From positions 1 to 5,841 of the forward strand of contig JAKJFV010000117.1 of NCBI GenBank assembly GCA_022704725.1: a stretch of DNA of 5,841 nucleotides. The letters run 5' to 3'. Under the pieces are notes generated by a model, which was not told the DNA's origin, searched no databases, and was given only the letters and a program-made list of their open reading frames with translations. Position numbers and translations under genes: made by a program. Positions 1 through 5,208 of the stretch are shown here, in pieces (the first letter of the stretch is position 1; each line of letters opens with the position of its first letter). Source of the stretch: Spirochaetota bacterium. Its GTDB lineage: Bacteria > Spirochaetota > Spirochaetia > Treponematales > Treponemataceae.

Positions 1-1120
1 TCTCCCCTGATCGGTGGGAAACAATAGAAGCAAAACCTGCGTTGTGCGCCATCTTTATTGCCTCCAAAGTTTCCGACACAGAACCAATCTGGTTGAGTTT
101 AATGAGGATTGCATTTCCGCAGCCTTCATCAATACCCTTTTTAAGGCGTTCAGTATTGGTGACAAAGAGGTCGTCCCCTACCAGCTGAATTTTATTGCCC
201 AGTTCTTTGGTCAGCAATTTCCAGCCTTCCCAGTCTTCTTCATCAAGACCGTCTTCGATTGAGAAGATCGGGTATGTGCTGCACAGGTCCTTCCAGTGTT
301 CAACAAGATCTTTAGCGGTATAGGTTTTACCGCTCTTGGGCATCTTGTATTTTCCAACTCCGTCTCCCTTCCATTCGCTTGCTGCAGCATCGAGGGCAAG
401 AACAAAATCACTTCCTGGTTTATAGCCTGCTTTTTCAATTGCACTCATAATTAAATCCAGCGCATCCTTATCGCTTGCAAGGTTCGGAGCAAATCCGCCC
501 TCGTCTCCAATGCCGCTCAAAAGCCCCTTAGCTTTTAAGATGCCTGCAAGAGCGTGGTATACTTCTGTGCACCAGCGCAGTCCTTCGGTGAAAGAAGCAG
601 CTCCCTTGGGCATAATCATAAATTCCTGAACATCTACCGTATTTGCAGCGTGCGCTCCTCCGTTAAGAATATTCATCATGGGAACAGGAAGAACAGTAGC
701 GTTAATTCCGCCTATAAATTTGAACAGGGGAATACCAAGGGACAGGGCAGATGCGCGGGCGCAGGCAATAGAGACTGCAAGAATCGCATTAGCACCGAGC
801 TTTGATTTATCCTTTGTTCCGTCAGCCTTTATCATCGCCTGATCGACTGCATATATATCATAGGGATTCATACCCGAGAGTGTCTTTGAGATGACGGTGT
901 TGATGTTTTGTACAGCCTTACTAACGCCCTTGCCGCCGTACTTTTGCTTGTCGCCGTCGCGGAGCTCCAGAGCCTCAAAAATACCGGTAGAAGCACCGCT
1001 GGGAGATGCACCTGATGCGCTTGTCCCGTCAGATAAAAAAACCTCTGCTTCGACAGTGGGGTTTCCGCGTGAATCAATAATTTCACGGCCGATTACTTTT
1101 ACAATGGTTACTTCTTTCAT
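1..1120 (-). CDS. eno: Enolase (2-phosphoglycerate dehydratase), C-terminus cut by window edge
   Basis: Enolase interconverts 2-phosphoglycerate and phosphoenolpyruvate in glycolysis. It is normally cytoplasmic, dimeric or octameric, and Mg-dependent. I translated 373 uninterrupted codons from the ATG at 1120 down to the window edge. The N-terminal lid domain has GREIIDSRGNPTVEAEV (residues 11-27) and the mobile loop PSGASTG (40-46). The barrel has catalytic His157, Glu166, the GDEGGFAPN loop with Glu207, Mg ligands Asp244, Glu289 and Asp316, catalytic Lys341, and SHRSGE at 368-373, where the window ends. Bacterial enolases are about 430 residues, so roughly 55-60 are missing, including the last active-site lysine. 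The start is supported by GGAGGA (1127-1132) six bases upstream and by alignment of the family N-terminus. It diverges from copA and has its own candidate promoter. No frameshift or missing catalytic residue is visible in the part present. Identification is essentially certain. Confidence 0.98.
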   Translation of the reverse strand, partial: MKEVTIVKVIGREIIDSRGNPTVEAEVFLSDGTSASGASPSGASTGIFEALELRDGDKQKYGGKGVSKAVQNINTVISKTLSGMNPYDIYAVDQAMIKADGTKDKSKLGANAILAVSIACARASALSLGIPLFKFIGGINATVLPVPMMNILNGGAHAANTVDVQEFMIMPKGAASFTEGLRWCTEVYHALAGILKAKGLLSGIGDEGGFAPNLASDKDALDLIMSAIEKAGYKPGSDFVLALDAAASEWKGDGVGKYKMPKSGKTYTAKDLVEHWKDLCSTYPIFSIEDGLDEEDWEGWKLLTKELGNKIQLVGDDLFVTNTERLKKGIDEGCGNAILIKLNQIGSVSETLEAIKMAHNAGFASIVSHRSGE

Positions 1121-1158
1121 AAGCTATCCTCCGTACATTAGAAAAACTTTATACCGTA

Positions 1159-1187
1159 ATAATACTCTTTTATTGGGTATCCGTAAA
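1159..1187 (-). promoter_or_regulatory. Candidate sigma-70-type promoter for eno
   Basis: Read on the minus strand, TTTACG (1187-1182) and TATTAT (1164-1159) are separated by exactly 17 bases. They match the -35 and -10 consensus at 4/6 and 5/6. Transcription would start near 1152, giving a leader of about 30 bases that contains the GGAGGA ribosome site. The match was found by eye in an AT-rich region, so it is plausible but unproven. A second -10-like TATAAA at 1153-1148 lacks a convincing -35. Confidence 0.45.
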
Positions 1188-1288
1188 CGTTTCCTCAACT
1201 ATTACTGCTTCTTTTTAATAATGTTTCAAGATCTAGGCGATGGTTATGTGACTAACTTACACAGAAGGGCTATTTTCCACACACAGCC

Positions 1289-1318
1289 TTGTATTAGTTC
1301 TGATGTTATCAGTATATT
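1289..1318 (+). promoter_or_regulatory. Candidate copA promoter with a dyad in the spacer
   Basis: TTGTAT (1289-1294) and TATATT (1313-1318) are separated by 18 bases and would start transcription near 1325, about 29 bases before the copA ATG. The spacer holds the perfect inverted repeat CTGAT-GTT-ATCAG (1300-1312). A dyad between -35 and -10 is where MerR-type activators such as CueR bind, and where simple repressors can also sit. The arms do not match the CueR, CopY (TACANNTGTA) or CsoR operators that I know, and no regulator gene is in the window. Copper control here is inferred from position only. Confidence 0.4.
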
Positions 1319-1353
1319 AAAGAGAGGAATAGAATTCAGTCAGGGAGGCAGTA

Positions 1354-3687
1354 ATGGATAAGAACACCTTTATTATAGAGGGAATGTCGTGTGCAGCCTG
1401 CAGCGCAGCAGTTGAGCGCTCGGTAAAAAAACTTGAAGGAGTAAAATCCGCAGAAGTAAACCTCACTACAAAAAAACTCTCTGTAGAATGGGATGCCTCA
1501 ATTTCCACGAAGGATGATATAATCGCCTCTGTTACAAGATCGGGCTATACGGCAATCTTACCCTCTACAAAAAAAGAAAAATCAAAAGAAGCAGATGGTA
1601 TAAAGACTGATACCAACTCTGGACAAAAAATTGAACTCATCATTTCATGGATTTTATCTGTACTAATAATGTACACTGCAATGGGACAGATGTTTACACC
1701 TCCGCTGCCGCTCCCTTCAATATTTTCTCCTCATACAAATCCCGTTAACTTTGCACTCATTCAGCTTTTACTTACCATACCCGTCCTCTACACCGGACGA
1801 AACTTTTTTTTGCGGGGATTCAAAGCCCTGTCTCATTTTTCTCCCAACATGGACTCCCTCATAGCGCTCGGATCTTCAGCCTCATTTTTATACAGCCTCT
1901 TTTTGACCTTCCTCGTGTCTTCCGATGCGCACTACATACACAACCTCTATTACGAATCGGCAGCTGTCGTGCTCACCTTTGTCATGACCGGCAAATACAT
2001 AGAAAGCTCAAGCACCAATAAAACAAAGTCGGCAATTACATCCCTCCTCTCACTCCAGCCTCCAAAAGCGACAGTATTAGGATCCTACGATAATCCGGAA
2101 TTAAAACTCCCCCCTAAGGAAACTGATATTGACTCGATTACCGCAGGAGAGGTTCTCCTCATAAAACCGGGCAGCATAATACCGCTTGACGGGATTGTTC
2201 TGGAAGGCGAAAGCGATGTTAATGAATCGATGATCACCGGCGAGAGCATGAGCGTTGATAAAGAGGCAGGATCAAAACTCATAGGAGGCACCCTCAACGG
2301 AAGCGGTGTTCTCATCATGAGAGTTACAAAGACAGCACAGAACTCCACGCTTGCAAAAATAATTTCTTTTATAGAAGAGGCACAAAGTAAAAAGGCTCCA
2401 ATCTCGCGCTTTGCAGATACCGTATCCGGAATCTTCGTTCCCATCGTCCTTGTAATCGCCCTTGTGTCGGCTCTAGTGTGGAGTATAAGCGGGCAGTCGT
2501 TTCACTTCGTACTTAGAATACTTACCTCGGTCTTAGTCATTGCCTGCCCCTGCGCTCTCGGTCTTGCTACCCCTGCTGCAGTCATGGTTGGAACGGGAGA
2601 GGGAGCTAAAAAAGGCATACTCATACGGTCCGCTGAAATTTTAGAAATTCTTCAAAAGGTCACAACCATAGTACTCGACAAAACAGGAACAGTGACAAAG
2701 GGAAAACCTGCAGTAAGCAGCATCAGTTTATATAATACCGATACTACACTCATAAAAACCGAAGAAGAACTCATCGCGCTCGCTTCCTTGGTCGAAAAAA
2801 ACAGCACACATCCGCTTGCACTCGCAGTCATGAGCCAAGCACAACGGCGCACTATCAGCGTGGAATCGTACACATCCCTCGAAGAGAAAAACAGGGCAGG
2901 ACGGGGAATTACCGCACTGCTCAAAAATGACACATCGGGACAGACTCTGTCCCTCTCAGTCGGAAACGCGCTCCTCATGAAAGACAACAATGTGCCGGTA
3001 CAGGATGCTCAGACCACTATTGAAAATCTTGAAGGCGGAGGAAAGACGCTTATCTATGTTGCCGTTAATTCGGTCCTCGCTGGAATTATTGCACTCGAGG
3101 ATGAATTAAAAGAGACAAGTATAAGCGCCGTCCAGTCCCTTAAAAAAATGGGACTCGAAATAATACTTTTAAGCGGAGACAACAAGCGGAGCGCGCAAAG
3201 CATAGGAAATAAAATCGGCGCAGACTCCGTCATCGCAGAAGTCCTCCCCGAAGACAAGGCGCGCGTCATAGAGGATCTGCAGAAAAAGGGAAAAACCGTT
3301 CTCATGGCAGGCGACGGCATTAACGACTCCCCCGCCCTCGTACAGGCCGACATTGGAGCAGCCATGGGAAAGGGAAGCGACACCGCCATAGAGTCCGGCG
3401 ACATTGTATTGATGCATTCTTCAATAGACTCCATACGCGACGCGATTCTTTTAAGCAGGTCAACACTGCGCGTCATAAAGCAGAACCTTTTTTGGGCCTT
3501 CATCTATAACTTGGTCGGCCTCCCTCTTGCAGCCGGTGTTTTGTTTCCTTTAACAGGACTTTTATTAAACCCGATGATTGCAGGCTTTGCCATGGCATTA
3601 AGCTCTATCAGTGTGGTAAGCAATGCGCTCCGCCTGAGTGTAGTGTTTAGGGGAATGATGAAAAAGGAAACCGAGAAAGGACACTAA
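1354..3687 (+). CDS. copA: Copper-exporting P1B-1-type ATPase (CopA)
   Basis: This 777-residue pump is expected to move Cu(I) (possibly Ag(I)) out across the inner membrane using ATP. An N-terminal heavy-metal-associated domain (about 4-70) carries GMSCAACSAAVE with metal-binding Cys13 and Cys16. Two P1B-specific helices (about 95-113 and 133-149) and two core helices (about 169-189 and 201-217) follow. The actuator has TGE at 295-297. Helices at about 360-378 and 386-410 lead to the intramembrane copper site Cys398-Pro-Cys400. The phosphorylation motif DKTGT begins at Asp442, the nucleotide-domain His486-Pro487 is present, and GDGIND spans 653-658. The last two helices carry Tyr718-Asn719 and Met747-x-x-Ser750-Ser751, the residue set that marks the Cu(I) subgroup rather than Zn/Cd/Pb pumps. 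Every catalytic motif is intact and the length is normal for a one-HMA CopA. The start is set by AGGGAGG (1342-1348), five bases upstream. No copper chaperone or regulator gene is adjacent, so it appears monocistronic. Confidence 0.97.
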   Translation: MDKNTFIIEGMSCAACSAAVERSVKKLEGVKSAEVNLTTKKLSVEWDASISTKDDIIASVTRSGYTAILPSTKKEKSKEADGIKTDTNSGQKIELIISWILSVLIMYTAMGQMFTPPLPLPSIFSPHTNPVNFALIQLLLTIPVLYTGRNFFLRGFKALSHFSPNMDSLIALGSSASFLYSLFLTFLVSSDAHYIHNLYYESAAVVLTFVMTGKYIESSSTNKTKSAITSLLSLQPPKATVLGSYDNPELKLPPKETDIDSITAGEVLLIKPGSIIPLDGIVLEGESDVNESMITGESMSVDKEAGSKLIGGTLNGSGVLIMRVTKTAQNSTLAKIISFIEEAQSKKAPISRFADTVSGIFVPIVLVIALVSALVWSISGQSFHFVLRILTSVLVIACPCALGLATPAAVMVGTGEGAKKGILIRSAEILEILQKVTTIVLDKTGTVTKGKPAVSSISLYNTDTTLIKTEEELIALASLVEKNSTHPLALAVMSQAQRRTISVESYTSLEEKNRAGRGITALLKNDTSGQTLSLSVGNALLMKDNNVPVQDAQTTIENLEGGGKTLIYVAVNSVLAGIIALEDELKETSISAVQSLKKMGLEIILLSGDNKRSAQSIGNKIGADSVIAEVLPEDKARVIEDLQKKGKTVLMAGDGINDSPALVQADIGAAMGKGSDTAIESGDIVLMHSSIDSIRDAILLSRSTLRVIKQNLFWAFIYNLVGLPLAAGVLFPLTGLLLNPMIAGFAMALSSISVVSNALRLSVVFRGMMKKETEKGH

Positions 3688-3711
3688 GAAGATGATAATC
3701 CGCAGATAGCC

Positions 3712-3739
3712 GCCAGTGAAGCATCCTTGCTTCACTGGC
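3712..3739 (+). terminator. Strong hairpin downstream of copA, possible terminator
   Basis: GCCAGTGAAGCA (3712-3723) pairs perfectly with 3728-3739 across the four-base loop TCCT, giving a 12-bp stem that begins 24 bases after the copA stop. The following bases (TTCTCGAGTTT) are only moderately T-rich, so it is not a textbook intrinsic terminator. It may stop or stabilise the 3' end of the copA mRNA. It is followed by two more hairpins, described in the separate repeat entry. Confidence 0.4.
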
Positions 3740-3803
3740 TTCTCGAGTTTCGCTTCGCAAAACTCTCTGTTCGTAATAACCAACTCCGGTGGCATCCCTG
3801 CCA
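3712..3803. repeat. Cluster of three consecutive hairpins, possible dispersed intergenic element
   Basis: Three inverted repeats follow one another. The first is a 12-bp perfect stem with loop TCCT (3712-3739). The second, 3745-3765, pairs GAGTTT with AAACTC and, after one mismatch, GC with GC around the loop TTC. The third, 3790-3803, pairs TGGCA with TGCCA around TCCC. The first and third share the centre GCATCCYTGC, which argues against chance. The stretch is noncoding: an open frame runs through it on the minus strand (3598-3804), but it overlaps the end of copA antisense and looks like nothing known. The structure suggests a REP-like or other dispersed repeat, or a complex 3' end between convergent copA and Fic transcripts. 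Genomic copy number cannot be judged from this window. Confidence 0.55.
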
Positions 3804-3867
3804 ATCATTTAAGGGTAGAGCTGAACGAAAGAGCAGGAAAAATAAGCATCCCGTATTACAATTGCGT

Positions 3868-4461
3868 TTAATTTGTACCCGTAGTAAATGCAATTAAATC
3901 TGTATAATCACCGCGATCTGCCTTTTGTAATGCCTTTATATAGTTAGTTCTTGTACTTGATATATTAGTAAGATTAGATGCCCCCCAAAACAGAGGTTTT
4001 CCGTCTAGCTGCATTCTGAGTAAATCAGCCATAAGACGTGAAATTCTTCCGTTACCATTAGGGAAAGGATGAATCCAGACCAGCTTGTGGTGAAAACGAA
4101 TCGCAATTTCGTGCGCTGAGTATGTTTTGTTTTCTATCCAAAAATATGTATCGTCAAATAGGTTTTTTATTCTAATAGGAATTTGATACGGTGCTACCCC
4201 GATATTCCGCTCAGTTGTTCGAAAAGTTCCCGCCCATGTCCAGACTTGTTCAAACATCTTTTTATGCAGTTTTAAAAGAAAGCCTTCTTCGAGAATATTG
4301 TCTGGAGTGTTATTATTCAGCCATCTTTCAGCAGAAATTATTCCCTGCATCTCCATTTCATTTAATTCAGAACGGAGAGTAATCCACCTTTGTTTTAACC
4401 CCTGTGTTTCTTCTTCTGTAAGCGGTGTTGCGTTGTCTTCTGCTTCAAAAAGAATATCCAT
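3868..4461 (-). CDS. Fic-domain protein, mobile mystery protein B family
   Basis: Fic proteins usually transfer AMP from ATP onto a target protein's hydroxyl side chain. The target here is unknown. The product is 197 residues from the preferred start. It opens with MDILFEAEDNATPLTEEE, the N-terminus I associate with the mobile mystery protein B family. The helical Fic core carries a probable flap around RNIGVAPYQIP (85-95) and the active-site motif HPFPNGNGRISR (131-142), with His131, Asn137, Arg139 and Arg142 in place. Position 135 is Asn where most active Fic enzymes have the Mg-binding Asp or Glu. I see no clear (S/T)xxxE(G/N) inhibitory motif. The start at 4461 overlaps the stop of the HTH gene as TAATG and is preceded by GGGAGGA at good spacing. 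An ATG four codons further upstream (4473) lies inside that gene and upstream of the ribosome site, so it is less likely. Coupled translation implies that the two proteins act together. Family assignment is confident; activity is not. Confidence 0.93.
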   Translation of the reverse strand: MDILFEAEDNATPLTEEETQGLKQRWITLRSELNEMEMQGIISAERWLNNNTPDNILEEGFLLKLHKKMFEQVWTWAGTFRTTERNIGVAPYQIPIRIKNLFDDTYFWIENKTYSAHEIAIRFHHKLVWIHPFPNGNGRISRLMADLLRMQLDGKPLFWGASNLTNISSTRTNYIKALQKADRGDYTDLIAFTTGTN

Positions 4462-4904
4462 TAGTCCTCCCACAACATACGTAAGGAGCCTGAAAGAATC
4501 TCATCAGCGAGATCATTAATTCTTTCCTCAACATCTACCTGCTGGTTTTCTAAGGCCATATTGATATTGACCTTATGCATAATCTCCTCAGCCTTTTTCC
4601 GGGCTTTTTCCCTCAGTGTTTTTTCTATTGGCTGTACAGGAACAAAAGCATACACAAACCTGCAGCCCAAAGCTGCAGCTGTTTTTTCCAGCGTGCTGAT
4701 TTTCAGGTTTTGTTCATTTTTTTCCATGTGTATAATTCTGGGCTGGCTTACATCCATCCTGCAGGCAAGCTGGCTGCTTGTCATTCCCAATGCTTCACGA
4801 ATAGTCAGAATCCACCCCTGCGGAGGTTTTTTAAGGAGATTAATGTCTATTCCGGCTAACTTTTTATCCAAAAGCCGCCATAAATTTTTATTGCTTCGAG
4901 CCAT
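4461..4904 (-). CDS. Xre-type helix-turn-helix protein, mobile mystery protein A family
   Basis: This is a 147-residue DNA-binding protein. A helix-turn-helix of the Xre/Cro type lies at about residues 33-84, with LTIREALGMTSSQLACRMDV followed by SQPRIIHMEKNEQ (recognition region) and a closing helix STLEKTAAALG. The N-terminus has the basic stretch MARSNKNLWRLLDKKL. The C-terminal half (about 92-147) is charged and mostly helical, possibly for dimerisation or for contact with its partner. It is always, as far as I recall, found with a Fic-domain 'mobile mystery protein B', which is exactly what follows here with a one-base TAATG overlap. The start ATG has AAGG seven bases upstream, in an AT-rich leader. 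The likely role is autoregulation of the pair through the repeats at 4938-4993 and perhaps restraint of the Fic partner, as in toxin-antitoxin systems. Both roles are inferred. No (S/T)xxxE(G/N) Fic-inhibition motif is evident in it. Confidence 0.92.
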   Translation of the reverse strand: MARSNKNLWRLLDKKLAGIDINLLKKPPQGWILTIREALGMTSSQLACRMDVSQPRIIHMEKNEQNLKISTLEKTAAALGCRFVYAFVPVQPIEKTLREKARKKAEEIMHKVNINMALENQQVDVEERINDLADEILSGSLRMLWED

Positions 4905-4937
4905 ACTATAACCTTTGTATTATATTATCTATTTATC

Positions 4938-4966
4938 ATTATAGTATATATGTTATATTCTTGCAA
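4938..4966 (-). promoter_or_regulatory. Near-consensus promoter for the HTH-Fic pair
   Basis: On the minus strand, TTGCAA (4966-4961) and a perfect TATAAT (4943-4938) are separated by exactly 17 bases. Transcription would start near 4931, leaving a leader of about 27 bases before the HTH gene. This is the strongest promoter match in the window and shows that the pair can be transcribed independently of the upstream hsdS gene. Confidence 0.7.
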
Positions 4967-4993
4967 CCCTATTATAATATATACATTATATTA
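4938..4993. repeat. Two 23-bp direct repeats around the HTH-Fic promoter, candidate operators
   Basis: The blocks 4938-4960 and 4971-4993 align at 19 of 23 positions, with their starts 33 bases apart, close to three helical turns. The first covers the -10 and the spacer; the second lies just upstream of the -35. Each has a dyad shape: TATAAT-N6-ATTATA (4973-4990) is perfect in the second copy, and TATAGT-N6-GTTATA (4940-4957) is imperfect in the first. This arrangement suits cooperative binding of a dimeric helix-turn-helix repressor, most simply the mobile mystery A protein itself. The region is almost pure A+T, so some similarity could come from composition. Confidence 0.55.
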
Positions 4994-5010
4994 TTCATTA
5001 GAATACCAGT

Positions 5011-5032
5011 TTTTACGTTTTATTCCGTAAAA
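5011..5032. other. Small AT-rich hairpin
   Basis: TTTTACG (5011-5017) pairs with CGTAAAA (5026-5032) around an eight-base loop. A T-rich run (about 5037-5054) follows on the plus strand, but no plus-strand gene reads into it and the stem has only two G:C pairs. It may be a weak terminator for antisense transcripts or simply a by-product of composition. Confidence 0.25.
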
Positions 5033-5165
5033 CTATTCTTTTTGTTCTTTTTTACCATTGCATACATAATATTAGTAAGATGGATACAGGAATTACAGAA
5101 GGTATTCCATGTATTCATATAATAGATTTTCTGCTTGATGAATCATGATTGAATAAGGAAAGCTC

Positions 5166-5189
5166 ACGCGAAGACGCAAAGGCGCGAAG
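5166..5189. repeat. Tandem octamer array, three copies of RCGCRAAG
   Basis: ACGCGAAG, ACGCAAAG and GCGCGAAG lie head to tail without spacers, 20 bases past the hsdS stop codon. The array is GC-rich in otherwise AT-rich surroundings. I recall similar short arrays built on CGCAAAG in intergenic regions of many unrelated bacteria, but their role is not known to me. Confidence 0.6.
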
Positions 5190-5208
5190 AAGATTAAGCA
5201 AATAAGTT

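Larger units (their letters stand above)
4994..5208. other. Noncoding gap between the HTH-Fic promoter and hsdS
   Basis: Together with the promoter region below it, this makes about 300 bases without a convincing gene. It holds a 7-bp stem, TTTTACG/CGTAAAA (5011-5032), a perfect 10-bp palindrome AATCATGATT (5141-5150) and the octamer array at 5166-5189. A short plus-strand open frame of 22 codons (5080-5148) has no good ribosome site and no recognisable product. No tRNA or clear intrinsic terminator for hsdS was seen. Confidence 0.6.

Noticed and set aside
1247..1263. TGTG-N9-CACA, resembling a CRP-type site upstream of copA
   Set aside because: Only four-base arms match, the spacing differs from the TGTGA-N6-TCACA consensus, and it lies well upstream of the candidate promoter.
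891..1361. Plus-strand 156-codon open frame antisense to eno
   Set aside because: It covers the clearly coding enolase N-terminus and the intergenic region and runs into copA in another frame. It has no ribosome site and no recognisable domain.
2085..3503. Several minus-strand open frames of 80-149 codons within copA
   Set aside because: They are antisense shadows of an intact, motif-complete ATPase gene, with Ser/Arg-rich low-complexity translations.
3598..3804. Minus-strand 68-codon open frame starting MAGMPPELVITN
   Set aside because: It translates the hairpin cluster and then the end of copA antisense. It more likely marks a repeat sequence than a protein, although such frames may be annotated as hypothetical proteins.
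4561..4911. Plus-strand open frames of 94 and 116 codons over the HTH gene
   Set aside because: They are antisense to a well-supported helix-turn-helix gene, and their Phe/Ser/Cys-rich translations are typical of shadows.
5080..5148. Plus-strand 22-codon open frame MDTGITEGIPCIHIIDFLLDES
   Set aside because: No good ribosome site, no recognisable similarity and too short to support without conservation. It could be a gene remnant, but nothing shows it.
5141..5150. Perfect 10-bp palindrome AATCATGATT
   Set aside because: A single short palindrome in AT-rich DNA is expected by chance, and it has no partner element or promoter nearby.
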